From positions 62,001-126,000 of the forward strand of contig JAHHHZ010000025.1 in NCBI GenBank assembly GCA_019359095.1: DNA of 64,000 bases, given 5' to 3'. Numbering within the stretch: position 1 is the first letter of the stretch; every line of letters starts with the position of its first letter. The position numbers were made by a program, and so were the translations under genes. The notes beneath the pieces are model-generated. The model did no database searches and was not told the DNA's origin. It saw only the letters and a list, made by a program, of their open reading frames with translations. The stretch is from Pleurocapsa minor HA4230-MV1. GTDB taxonomy: Bacteria; Cyanobacteriota; Cyanobacteriia; Cyanobacteriales; Xenococcaceae. Positions 35,038 to 45,159 of this stretch are shown piece after piece.

Positions 35038-35109
35038 ATGTCAAATTCTAACCTAGAAACCAGAATTCATCAAATTGAAAATGGTTTATTGTTGCAGTTT
35101 ACTACTTAA
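35038..35109 (+). pseudogene. Short N-terminal gene remnant
   Basis: An ATG frame encodes MSNSNLETRIHQIENGLLLQ and ends after 23 residues at a stop next to the convergent gene. The words LETRIHQIENGLL recall the N-terminus of serine-hydrolase (beta-lactamase-like) proteins in cyanobacteria, so this may be the leftover start of a deleted gene. The match is short and from memory. Confidence 0.3.
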
Positions 35110-35115
35110 TTACTT

Positions 35116-36003
35116 CTAAAAAATATTTGGATCTATTTCAAAATAGTATTCTGCATCTTTACTTATACCCACTTTAACTGCTTCACCCTGCTCATCAATC
35201 AAAAATGAACCTTCCATCATCGATCGCGCTCTAAGTGCGTCTTTTCTAGTGTTACTGCGATTATCGGTGGCGACAATTTTGAGATAATTGTTTTGATTGA
35301 GTTTAGTTATTTGTTCAGAGGTGAGTTGAATAGCTCGATCGACATGTAAGATTTGATCGAAGTCACCATCGGGTGCGCCACTAATTCTATGTGCTATATA
35401 TTGTTCTGAAGCATCACCAAAAAGTACATACTCTAGTTTAGAGAGTGCATTTTTAGGCATACAGTTGGAGTCGGCAAAATCACAAACAAAAACTTTTTTC
35501 TTAATTTTGATTTCTACTTCGGGATTGCCAGGAATTAGAGCGAGCGGACACAGTTTAGTGCCTCGCGATTTTTTCCGCAAACACTCTTCTATGTCACCTC
35601 GATAAATTTGACCTTTAAAAGACTTAATTGAACCATTCAAAAGTTCTACCTTGGTAAAAGCTTGAGTGGGCATTATAGTGTATTCATTTAAAGAGTTTTG
35701 ACTCTGATCGCTCAAATAAACTTCTTGAGGATTGACAGAATTTTCATTTATTAACCCTGCTAAATCAACTTCATAAATTGCTTGAAAATTATGAGCTTCG
35801 CTAGGAGTATTAAGAAAAGGTTTATGGGTAATATAAACAGAATTATCACCCACAATTCTCATACTATGAACTAAATCAGGGTTGAGTTCGGAACTAGGAC
35901 ATCCTTGTGTACAAGCAGAGTTGGAGATTGCTGGTTTCGATAATAAACTGATAACTATTATGGTTGCTGCGATCGCGATTAAGATAAATTTAGTAATTTT
36001 TGA
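35116..36003 (-). CDS. Exported hypothetical protein
   Basis: A protein of about 295 residues from the ATG at 36003 (MSKITKFILIAIAATIIVIS), which is a signal peptide or anchor; an upstream ATG at 36039 would add 12 residues before it. The exported part has cysteines (ACTQGCPSSE, EECLRKK, FVCDFADSNCMP) and many beta-prone segments (VYITHKPFLNTP, IKSFKGQIYRGDIEECL). I do not recognise the family and see no enzyme motif. It is convergent with the decayed toxin region and a family 2 MITE-like element lies upstream. Confidence 0.6.
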   Translation of the reverse strand, partial: SKITKFILIAIAATIIVISLLSKPAISNSACTQGCPSSELNPDLVHSMRIVGDNSVYITHKPFLNTPSEAHNFQAIYEVDLAGLINENSVNPQEVYLSDQSQNSLNEYTIMPTQAFTKVELLNGSIKSFKGQIYRGDIEECLRKKSRGTKLCPLALIPGNPEVEIKIKKKVFVCDFADSNCMPKNALSKLEYVLFGDASEQYIAHRISGAPDGDFDQILHVDRAIQLTSEQITKLNQNNYLKIVATDNRSNTRKDALRARSMMEGSFLIDEQGEAVKVGISKDAEYYFEIDPNIF

Positions 36004-36126
36004 CATGTGAAGCATCAACAATGCTTTATTTAACATCATTCTTAAATAAATAAAAATATTAAAAATATTACCACTTTTATTTATTTTTGCGACCGCTCTT
36101 TAACAATCACTCTAAACTCTACATAT

Positions 36127-36253
36127 AGGTGGGTGTAATTAAATTGGAAATGAGGTTCGGGAGTAACGAGTAACGAGTAACAAATAGCTCTAAGGGTAGG
36201 GGTTTGATAACGAAGTGTATCCTTTAGGATAAATTATTTTGCCTACCTACTTA
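36127..36253. mobile_element. MITE-like element, family 2, copy 2
   Basis: This is the inverted counterpart of the element at 775-971: AGGTGGGTGTAATTAAATTG on the left, a GAGTAAC heptamer array, AAGGGTAGGGGTTTG, and TTATTTTGCCTACCTACTTA on the right. A short palindromic insert containing TATCCTTTAGGATA (36209-36233) is present here but absent from the same place in copy 1. Confidence 0.65.
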
Positions 36254-36285
36254 ATGCGATCGCTCAAAGCGACAAAGGGTGCTAA

Positions 36286-37083
36286 TTAGTGACCTGTCAA
36301 CTCCTCGATCAACTGTAAGCTAAGCTTTTCGACATTACTTAAAACGATCTCCGCACCAGCTTCGAGCAATTTCTGAGCATAGTCTTCCTGTCTTGTCTGA
36401 GAAGTTTGTACATGAGGTGGCAGAATGCCAATTCCCAGCCAATTACGCTCTGGTTGGAGTTCTCTGGCTTTAATTACGGTGTACATGTCTGCTACCGTAT
36501 CTCCTAAATAAAATGCAGGGACATCATTAGGCGTAATGGTAATTTGAGCGATCGCCTCAAACATTCCCGTGGGATCGGGTTTACTCGGTGCATCTTCCAT
36601 GGCTACTAAAACTGGATTTTCTAACTTTAAACGTTGTTTGAGGATAAATTCTGCCGAACCTCTGGTAGCACCGCTAAAAAAGCCATAAGGGATCTGATTA
36701 TTACTTAGCTGCTCGAAATAATTAGGAGTTACCAGTAATGGTTCATTGGCAATGTAGCCATCAAAAAGTTCAGGATGTTTGCCCCGATAACGCTCCTGAA
36801 AATACTTGACAATGCTGTCATAATTTAAGTTTACTTCCTCGCGAGTTCGATCGAGGGATTCAAAATAGCGATAGGTCAACTCTTGAGATGCTTCCCAGTC
36901 ATTATTCCAAATTCCCTCTGACTTGAGGTTGTCTAAGTCTTCCATCGTTGGTCGCCAGCCACCATTTGTAAACTCTTCTACGGTATCGGCGATCGCCTTA
37001 CGATAAGAATTGCCCACATCTCTAATTACGCCGTCAATATCGAAAATAATAATTGCTGCCGATTGGGCTTGGTTCATGGTCAA
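36286..37083 (-). CDS. HAD-superfamily hydrolase (subfamily IA-like)
   Basis: A 265-residue phosphatase-like protein. Motif I is IIFDIDGVIRD (nucleophile Asp near residue 14), motif II is in GFFSGATRGSAEF, Lys of motif III is in APSKPDPTGMF and motif IV is YLGDTVADM. An alpha-helical cap lies between motifs I and II. The length and DIDGV form match a cyanobacterial HAD group of unknown substrate (TIGR01548-like). It is divergent from the PSRP-3 gene, 67 bases apart. Confidence 0.8.
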   Translation of the reverse strand: MTMNQAQSAAIIIFDIDGVIRDVGNSYRKAIADTVEEFTNGGWRPTMEDLDNLKSEGIWNNDWEASQELTYRYFESLDRTREEVNLNYDSIVKYFQERYRGKHPELFDGYIANEPLLVTPNYFEQLSNNQIPYGFFSGATRGSAEFILKQRLKLENPVLVAMEDAPSKPDPTGMFEAIAQITITPNDVPAFYLGDTVADMYTVIKARELQPERNWLGIGILPPHVQTSQTRQEDYAQKLLEAGAEIVLSNVEKLSLQLIEELTGH

Positions 37084-37150
37084 ATTCTTGTATAATTATT
37101 GTGGTTTGCTATGTAAAATATTCCTTAAAATAAATTTATTGGAGGCTTAA

Positions 37151-37459
37151 TTGGAGTCAGAGGCAAGATTTAAATTAAAAGTTCTGTGGTTAGATAAGAA
37201 CGTGGCGATCGCCGTGGATCAGGTAGTAGGTAAAGGTACTAGTCCGCTAACAGCTTATTACTTTTGGCCGCGTAATGATGCTTGGCAACAGCTAAAAGAC
37301 GAGTTAGAAGCAAAGCATTGGATTGAAGAAGCCGAAAGCATCGATATTCTCAACCAGGCAACCGAAGTAATTAATTTCTGGACAGAAAGAGGTAAAGTTA
37401 CTCCGATGACCCAGGCACAAACTAAGTTTCCCAACATTGTGTTTACTGGAACAAATTAG
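37151..37459 (+). CDS. Ribosomal protein PSRP-3 (Ycf65)
   Basis: A 102-residue protein matching plastid-specific ribosomal protein 3 of the 30S subunit, shared by cyanobacteria and plastids (ycf65): [35 protein letters not shown] and [17 protein letters not shown]. The start is TTG, six bases after a strong GGAGG ribosome site, and no ATG lies near. An inverted repeat GGGCAGA/TCTGCCC (37531-37556) follows the gene and may terminate it. Confidence 0.9.
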   Translation: MESEARFKLKVLWLDKNVAIAVDQVVGKGTSPLTAYYFWPRNDAWQQLKDELEAKHWIEEAESIDILNQATEVINFWTERGKVTPMTQAQTKFPNIVFTGTN

Positions 37460-37637
37460 TTGCTCACTCGGGAAATTTTAGTCACATATTTTTGATTTAA
37501 GCTTCAAAATTAAAGATATTTCCTAGCTAAGGGCAGATTAAAGCGTTATTCTGCCCCTTATAGCTTTGTTTAAACGATTAGCCACAAATTAGTAGAGATA
37601 GCTAGATTTTTTTCTCATTTTAACTCTACTTGTCTGC

Positions 37638-38048
37638 TTATACTGTCCCGCCTGAAGCTTGAAGGCGCGCTCTAGCCTTTTTCATCGAGGTTTCCGCCTG
37701 GATTTTCGCTTGACGATCTTCACTGTTGCCGACTTGCTCGAATCTTGACTGTGCAGTTTGATACTCGCTTTGAGCAGCATCGCGATCGATGTTATCGCCT
37801 AATTCTGCGCCATTAACCAGAATTTTAATCTCATCATTTTCTACTTCGGCGAAGCCACCCATCAAAGCGATCGCTTTCCATTCTTTCCCAGGACGAACGC
37901 GCAATACACCGACTTCTAAAGCTGTCAGCAAAGGAGCATGACCGGTCAGAATTCCTAATTGTCCTGTAGTGCTAGGAAGAATCGCTTCTTCTACCCGATC
38001 GTCCCAGACTGTCTTGTCTGGAGTTATTACTTTTACACTTAACGCCAT
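37638..38048 (-). CDS. atpC: ATP synthase epsilon subunit
   Basis: A 136-residue epsilon subunit of the F1 sector, the central-stalk inhibitor of ATP hydrolysis. The N-terminal beta-sandwich ([40 protein letters not shown]) and the C-terminal two-helix domain ([21 protein letters not shown]) are both complete. It follows the beta subunit gene, as in other cyanobacteria where beta and epsilon form a separate operon, but the gap is enlarged to 298 bases by repeat insertion. Many cyanobacterial databases use atpE for the same gene. Confidence 0.95.
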   Translation of the reverse strand: MALSVKVITPDKTVWDDRVEEAILPSTTGQLGILTGHAPLLTALEVGVLRVRPGKEWKAIALMGGFAEVENDEIKILVNGAELGDNIDRDAAQSEYQTAQSRFEQVGNSEDRQAKIQAETSMKKARARLQASGGTV

Positions 38049-38055
38049 TTCTTTA

Positions 38056-38276
38056 ACTATTATTTATTGATTAATTTCTTGTCTATCTCTACTTAGCAAA
38101 ACTTAGCCGAACTCAAGCAATAAGAGATTTGGTAGGTTGGGTAGAACCAAGCGTGAAACCCAACAAAATCTTTTAATCGTTGGGTTTTGTGCCTCAACCC
38201 AACCTACTACTACTATTATTTATTGATTAATTTCTTGCCGTTCTTTACCTAGCAAAACTTAGTCGAACTCAAGCAA
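38056..38276. mobile_element. Palindromic element flanked by a 65-base direct repeat, in the atpB-atpE gap
   Basis: The core (38132-38207) starts GTAGGTTGGGTAGAACC and ends GCCTCAACCCAACCTAC, with CGTGAAACCCAACA and CGTTGGGTTTTGTG inside, so it is an almost perfect hairpin of a type widespread in cyanobacterial genomes. On each side lies a direct repeat of about 65 bases (38056-38120 and 38212-38276, both starting ACTATTATTTATTGATTAAT and ending CGAACTCAAGCAA) with about 90 percent identity. Confidence 0.75.
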
Positions 38277-38346
38277 CAGCTAACAGCAAGAGTGAGTAAA
38301 AGCAAAATATTTACTGTTCACTGCTCACTGCTAGACTGCTCACTGA

Positions 38347-40400
<2,054 letters not shown>

Positions 40401-41033
40401 ATGAATCGAAATACCTTATCGGTGGAGCATGAGGATAGTTTGACCCAGGATAAACCGCTCAAGCAAAAAGACATTGCCACGGTTTGTATCTATGGTTTGA
40501 GTTTAATATCCGCTGGATTGTTTCTCTTCTTGCCCTTGGTAAATTTGCTCAGTCCTAGTCCTTGGCAGCGTTATATGGGTGCAATTCACGGCGGTGCTTC
40601 CTTATTTGCCGTAGTAGTAATTGCATATGCAGGACATTTGGCTTTTCCTTTGCTGAGAGGGAATGCCTCAATTTTGCCTCAAATGCGCACTTTAACTTTC
40701 TGGGCAAGTTGCTTATCTTTTCTAGCGATTGTCTCGGGAAACTGGGTTTATATGCGCTATCGAGCGCCTTTAAATGGGCCTAGAGGATGGATAGTGGAAA
40801 ATACTCCTTTGGTTCATTACTTGTTTATGGAATATCACGAATTTACTGTACTGTTTACCTTGCCTTTGGGTATTGCCTGTACCTGGAGCTTATGGAAGTA
40901 TGGAGATTCAATTCTGGAAAAGCAAAATCGTTCCGTACTAACTGCTACTTGCTTTGCCTTGATGGCAATGATGTTTTTTGCGATTGGCGGATTAGTTACG
41001 GGTTTAAATGTCGCCAGAATCCACTCTTTGTAA
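40401..41033 (+). CDS. Multi-pass membrane protein, unknown function
   Basis: A 210-residue protein with five or six hydrophobic helices (IATVCIYGLSLISAGLFLFL, GGASLFAVVVIAYAGHLAF, FWASCLSFLAIVSGNWVYM, FTVLFTLPLGIACTWSL, TATCFALMAMMFFAIGGLV). Histidines are placed within or at the edge of helices (AIHGG, AGHLAF, LVHYLFMEYHEF), a pattern seen in haem-binding membrane proteins, though no cytochrome signature can be confirmed. It is the first gene of a three-gene run with the proteins at 41125 and 41644. Confidence 0.7.
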   Translation: MNRNTLSVEHEDSLTQDKPLKQKDIATVCIYGLSLISAGLFLFLPLVNLLSPSPWQRYMGAIHGGASLFAVVVIAYAGHLAFPLLRGNASILPQMRTLTFWASCLSFLAIVSGNWVYMRYRAPLNGPRGWIVENTPLVHYLFMEYHEFTVLFTLPLGIACTWSLWKYGDSILEKQNRSVLTATCFALMAMMFFAIGGLVTGLNVARIHSL

Positions 41034-41124
41034 ATATCTCTCAAATATCTTTCAAATATGTCTCAAATATCTCTCAGTAGAGATTCGGTAAATAATTAGT
41101 TGTCTACTCAAAAATGTCCAGCTT

Positions 41125-41598
41125 ATGACTAAATCAAGATCATCTTATTCCGCACCGTCTCCCTGGTATGTTCGACTGGGCAATTATCTAAAAAGATTTC
41201 CTCAAGGTTTAGCTCAAGGTGCTAAAAAACCTCCTATATCATCTGGTGCTGCGGGTGCAGCCTTAATTAGCGCTGCTTTCGCTAGCTTCGTCATGATGGT
41301 TAATCAGCATTTTGCAGCTGCCTTTAAAAGTTACGAAGACCTGATTTGGAACTTAGGTGCATGGATTCCTGGCAGTCGTAATGCCGATCCACTGTACGGA
41401 GAAATTGGTAGTTATAGTGGCAAAGAAACTATTTTACTAATTACTTGGTTATTTAGTTGGTTATTCCTAACCCTACTTTGGCGTAATCGCGAAATCAAAG
41501 GAAATACTATTTTCTTTTGTCTGTTTTTTTTCTTGGTTGCCGCAACCGTGATGAATTGGCATCCTTTGTTTCCTTATATGCCTTTAATGCCTAAATAA
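41125..41598 (+). CDS. Membrane protein, unknown function
   Basis: A 157-residue protein with a basic, Pro-rich N-terminus (RLGNYLKRFPQGLAQGAKKP) and three helices: GAAGAALISAAFASFVMMVN, ILLITWLFSWLFLTLLW and TIFFCLFFFLVAATVMNW. A loop contains GAWIPGSRNADPLYGEIG. I do not recognise the family. It lies 91 bases after the first gene of the run and 45 bases before the third, on the same strand, so the three are likely one transcript. Confidence 0.65.
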   Translation: MTKSRSSYSAPSPWYVRLGNYLKRFPQGLAQGAKKPPISSGAAGAALISAAFASFVMMVNQHFAAAFKSYEDLIWNLGAWIPGSRNADPLYGEIGSYSGKETILLITWLFSWLFLTLLWRNREIKGNTIFFCLFFFLVAATVMNWHPLFPYMPLMPK

Positions 41599-41643
41599 GG
41601 CAACGTCAATCAAATCACATCACTTTTGTTGGTAATAAACATC

Positions 41644-41904
41644 ATGAATACAGATAAAATTCAGCACTCATCATCCCACCAGTTCGATCATCTTTTAAAC
41701 AGTAACCCAAAATCAACATCGACCAATTTACATAAGTATGTTTGGGGGTTAGTGGGAGTTGTCGGTTTATTTTTTGCTAGTTTTCCGATCGCTTATGCAC
41801 GAGTGTCTCAGAGTGAAAATTTTGACCAACAGCCTGTCCACTCAATTGACTGGGATGAAAGTCAAAAAGCTAACCTAGTCTATCCAGAACCAAAGCCAAA
41901 ATAG
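41644..41904 (+). CDS. Small single-pass membrane protein, third gene of the run
   Basis: An 86-residue protein from the ATG at 41644 (MNTDKIQHSSSHQ); a TTG six codons earlier is an alternative start. It has one hydrophobic segment (YVWGLVGVVGLFFASFPIAYA), which may be a late signal peptide with cleavage after AYA, and a short polar, Pro-rich tail (SIDWDESQKANLVYPEPKPK). Unknown family. A HIP1-containing inverted repeat (GCGATCGCC at about 41940 with GGCGATCGC at about 41993) follows and could end the operon. Confidence 0.6.
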   Translation: MNTDKIQHSSSHQFDHLLNSNPKSTSTNLHKYVWGLVGVVGLFFASFPIAYARVSQSENFDQQPVHSIDWDESQKANLVYPEPKPK

Positions 41905-42035
41905 TCTAATTATCTAAATTCAGCGAAATTAAATTAAGCGCGATCGCCATAACATAATCTTACTAGTAGTCTAGTAATTAAAGCTTGTTAAGGCGATCGC
42001 TTTGCTACATAAAGCATCATCTCCTATCAGAGTAT

Positions 42036-42533
42036 TCAATCAGTTGACAAGATACCAAACTCTTGAAGTGCAGGAATAAAGTTTTTATTTTCGTGGCTAG
42101 GACGACTCAACTTGATTAGAGCAAAGCGTTGAGCTGGATTTAAATTAGACCATTGCTCTAAAGACAACGATAGGTGATGCTCTTGTGCTTTAGTTTGAAC
42201 ACTATCAGGAATATTTGTCTCATTTAACCAGAGTGGATTGGATTCTATTGCCAGTTCTTTAGCTGCTTGACCAGTTTTAGCAATAATTAAATTTTGTAGC
42301 CATTTACGGTACGTCTGACATTGATTAGGGGTGGTACAGGGTAAATTGACTAAAGTTTCGCGTTCAGCCTGACTAAATTGATTCCAGTGGGCTAGTTTGA
42401 GCTTGACACCACAGTTATCTAGCTTCATCCTGACTAACATCGGAATACATTGTAGAGTGCCAACAAAATCTGCTTCAAACTGAAAATAATTGGCAGATTT
42501 TGCTTCTTGTGGTTGAGGTTGAATATTTCCCAT
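42036..42533 (-). CDS. narM: Nitrate reductase-associated protein (NarM-like)
   Basis: A 165-residue protein matching the nitrate reductase-associated family: FQFEADFVGTLQCIPMLVRM, KLDNCGVKLKLAHWNQFSQA and LNPAQRFALIKLSRPSHENK. In Synechococcus the homologue NarM is needed for active ferredoxin-nitrate reductase. narB is not in the window. Several cysteines (LQCIP, DNCG, LPCTTPNQCQ) are present. The NarM name is inferred from family similarity and length. Confidence 0.75.
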   Translation of the reverse strand: MGNIQPQPQEAKSANYFQFEADFVGTLQCIPMLVRMKLDNCGVKLKLAHWNQFSQAERETLVNLPCTTPNQCQTYRKWLQNLIIAKTGQAAKELAIESNPLWLNETNIPDSVQTKAQEHHLSLSLEQWSNLNPAQRFALIKLSRPSHENKNFIPALQEFGILSTD

Positions 42534-42654
42534 CAGTTTTTACCTTGCCAAAATCAAAACTTCAGCATACTTAAGTATTTATTAGAGTGATTAATTCCAA
42601 TCATATTCAATTTTGTCGTTCCAAAGCAGAGTTAATCTGATTTGCCGCTGTAAC

Positions 42655-42822
42655 TTATAACACTACGTAGAAACATTAGGACTTTTCCTATTTCCTATTT
42701 CCTACTTCCTACTTCCTACTTCCTACTTACGAGCAGATTACTATTAATGTCCTAATCTGCGGCGGCTTTTGAGTGTGAATCTTCATACTCAAAACGCGCC
42801 GCTAATTTTGTACGTCCATAAC
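42655..42822. mobile_element. MITE-like element, family 1, copy C, with a nested palindrome
   Basis: The left end (TTATAACACTACGTAGAAAC then ATTAGGAC) and interior CTTCCTA array match the other copies. The right end is split: GTCCTAATCT is separated from AATTTTGTACGTCCATAA by a 45-base palindrome, GCGGCGGCTTTTGAGT paired with ACTCAAAACGCGCCGC. It fills most of the 400-base gap upstream of rodA; the remaining 110 bases should contain the rodA promoter. Confidence 0.65.
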
Positions 42823-42932
42823 TTGCCAAAATTCAAATACTCGATAGAATCGGCAGTATCTTTGATCAATGTTGAATCAACTATTATTGAATAGTTGCGT
42901 ACCTTGATTACGGTGAACCATATCAACTATTA

Positions 42933-44261
42933 ATGTTCACCTATTTATCTAGTTATAAAGTGATTAAATCTCGTCTTCAACCCAGCAAATCAAATATTGT
43001 CAAGTCTAAATTTACATCCTTAAAACAACGGGGATGGTTTTTGGTCAGTTCTTGGCGATCGCTTGACTGGTTATTGCTGTTATCAGTCATCACCGTAACT
43101 GTATTCGGTGGATTTGCAATTTATAGTACCGAGTTGGCTGGAAAACATAACTACAGTTACCAACATTGGCTATTTAGCGCAGTGGGATTAATTATTACTT
43201 TGGTTATTGCTCGTTGGCATTATCTAATATTATTGCGTTGGCACTGGTTGATTTATGCTCTAACTAACATTTCTCTAATTGCCGTAATCTTTACAGGAGT
43301 ATCGGCAAACGGGGCGCAAAGTTGGATTAACATTGCAGGTTTTAATGTTCAGCCTTCTGAGTTTGCCAAAATTGCGATGGTAATTACTTTAGCAGCTTTA
43401 TTACATAATCAGGACGGTACGAATTTAAAAACTATCCTGCGAACTTTAGCCATTACTGCTGTTCCTTGGGGCTTAGTCTTTATCCAGCCTGATTTAGGTA
43501 CTTCTCTTGTTTTTGGGGCGATCGTCATCACGATGCTGTATTGGGCAAATGCTAAAATAGGCTGGCTGATTTTGCTGGTTTCTCCACTGTTTTCAGCTAT
43601 CCTTTATAATCTTTATCTTCCAGGCTGGATCCTTTGGGTTTTACTAGTGATGGCGATCGCCTGGTTAACTTTACCCAATAGAATTATTTCTACCCTTAGT
43701 GCTTTAATAATTAATTTAGGTGCGGTGGAGTTAGCTATTGTGTTCTGGAATGCCTTAAAAGACTATCAAAAAGCGCGATTAACTCTGTTTCTCGATCCCG
43801 AACAAGATCCTTTAGGTGGAGGATATCACTTGATTCAATCACGAATTGCGATCGGTGCGGGTGGATTCTGGGGCAAAGGATGGCATCAGGGGACTCAGAC
43901 TAAGCTTGATTTTATTCCCGAACAGCATACTGATTTTATTTTTTCTGCCGTTGGCGAGCAATTCGGCTTTATTGGCTGTATCCTGCTCGTGTCATTTTTT
44001 TGGCTAATCTGCGTTCGTTTGCTTTGGATTGCAGCTACGGCAAAGGATGATTTTGGTTCTTTACTGGCGATCGGCACTCTAGCTATAATTGCCTTTCAAA
44101 TTGTGATTAACGTTAGTATGACGATTGGATTAACACCGATTACTGGCATCCCTCTCCCTTGGATGAGCTACGGCAGATCTTTTCTGTTAACAACCTTTAT
44201 CAGTATCGGTTTGGTTGAGTCTGTCGCTAACCATCGAGAAAAGGTGCGTGGCGATCGCTAG
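42933..44261 (+). CDS. rodA: Rod shape-determining protein RodA (SEDS glycosyltransferase)
   Basis: A 442-residue SEDS-family peptidoglycan polymerase with about ten membrane helices. Recognisable segments are GAQSWINIAGFNVQPSEFAK, QPDLGTSLVFGAI, FGAGGFWGKGWHQGTQTKLD-type loop (here IGAGGFWGKGWHQGTQ), FIPEQHTDFIFSAVGEQFG and the C-terminal GITPITGIPLPWMSYG-type motif (LTPITGIPLPWMSYG). The charged residues of the catalytic loop are present. RodA rather than FtsW is favoured by the QSRIAIGAGG and FIPEQHTDFIF words. The expected penicillin-binding partner is not adjacent. Confidence 0.93.
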   Translation: MFTYLSSYKVIKSRLQPSKSNIVKSKFTSLKQRGWFLVSSWRSLDWLLLLSVITVTVFGGFAIYSTELAGKHNYSYQHWLFSAVGLIITLVIARWHYLILLRWHWLIYALTNISLIAVIFTGVSANGAQSWINIAGFNVQPSEFAKIAMVITLAALLHNQDGTNLKTILRTLAITAVPWGLVFIQPDLGTSLVFGAIVITMLYWANAKIGWLILLVSPLFSAILYNLYLPGWILWVLLVMAIAWLTLPNRIISTLSALIINLGAVELAIVFWNALKDYQKARLTLFLDPEQDPLGGGYHLIQSRIAIGAGGFWGKGWHQGTQTKLDFIPEQHTDFIFSAVGEQFGFIGCILLVSFFWLICVRLLWIAATAKDDFGSLLAIGTLAIIAFQIVINVSMTIGLTPITGIPLPWMSYGRSFLLTTFISIGLVESVANHREKVRGDR

Positions 44262-44278
44262 ATTTGCTCTGAAAATAA

Positions 44279-44333
44279 TCAGGATGAAGTAAAAACCAAG
44301 AGCTGGAAAACTCATCAATTACTTTCATCCTGA
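44279..44333. terminator. Bidirectional terminator-like hairpin between rodA and wecG-like gene
   Basis: TCAGGATGAAGTAA (44279-44292) pairs with TTACTTTCATCCTGA (44319-44333) with one bulge. It lies exactly between two convergent genes and can serve both. Confidence 0.7.
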
Positions 44334-44349
44334 CTCGCTCTTTACTTAA

Positions 44350-45156
44350 CTACCCATAAGATTCGATCTTTTCTTCACCATTTGGCATACTTGGCACAAA
44401 TTTCTTCAAGCCCAAATATTGCTGTAAAACGTGCCAGACATATAGTGGATTCAAAATAGCATAACGCTGCCACAACCTTTTCGGCTCTTGGATTAAACGA
44501 AACAGCCATTCTAAACCCACATCCTGCATCCATTTTGGTGCTTGAGGTAAAGTTCCTGCATGAAAATCAAAAGCTGCGCCAACTGCCAAAATTGGCATAT
44601 TGAGTAAGTTACGATATTCATAAGCCCAAGTTTCCTGTCGAGGACAGCCTAAGCCGAGAAAAACGGCACTAGCACCAGAAGCCTTAATTCTCTCAACTAA
44701 CTCTAAACGTTCATCAGGGGAAAGTCTTCTAAATTTAGATTCTTCCATGCCTGCAATCTTAAATCCAGGATAGAGCCGCTTTAAATTACGCGCAAACTTG
44801 GCTAAAGTTTCTTTTTTGCTACCGTATAAATAAATGCTTAATCCTTCTCTAGCAAGAGACTCTGCTACTTTTAGAGTCAAGTTCGGCCCATAAACGCGAT
44901 CGGGTAATTGCTTTTTGTAAATCCCTGACAATGCCCAGCGCACAGGCTGTCCATCAGGAACTACCAGATCGAGACCATTCAATCGCCTAGCATGGGTGCT
45001 ATCTAAAAAACCAGTCATTACCCCGTGTACCGCCAAGGCGCTAACTGCAAATGCTTGCTTATTTTTGGCAGCATCTGTAATTGTTGATACTGCCGACTCA
45101 TAATCAACTGCGTTAACGTTAATTCCTAAGATTGAATATTTTCCTAAATTAATCAT
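44350..45156 (-). CDS. WecG/TagA/CpsF family glycosyltransferase
   Basis: A 268-residue GT26-type transferase, normally adding N-acetylmannosamine or a related sugar to a lipid-linked precursor. Motifs are [51 protein letters not shown] and [20 protein letters not shown] with [18 protein letters not shown] at the end, all characteristic. A membrane association through the C-terminal basic helices is usual. It is the last gene of the reverse-strand polysaccharide locus, three bases after the epimerase gene. Confidence 0.9.
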   Translation of the reverse strand: MINLGKYSILGINVNAVDYESAVSTITDAAKNKQAFAVSALAVHGVMTGFLDSTHARRLNGLDLVVPDGQPVRWALSGIYKKQLPDRVYGPNLTLKVAESLAREGLSIYLYGSKKETLAKFARNLKRLYPGFKIAGMEESKFRRLSPDERLELVERIKASGASAVFLGLGCPRQETWAYEYRNLLNMPILAVGAAFDFHAGTLPQAPKWMQDVGLEWLFRLIQEPKRLWQRYAILNPLYVWHVLQQYLGLKKFVPSMPNGEEKIESYG

Positions 45157-45159
45157 TGT

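Noticed and set aside
37531-37556. Inverted repeat GGGCAGA/TCTGCCC after the PSRP-3 gene as a certain terminator
   Set aside because: The stem is good but no T-run follows, so it is only mentioned with the gene.
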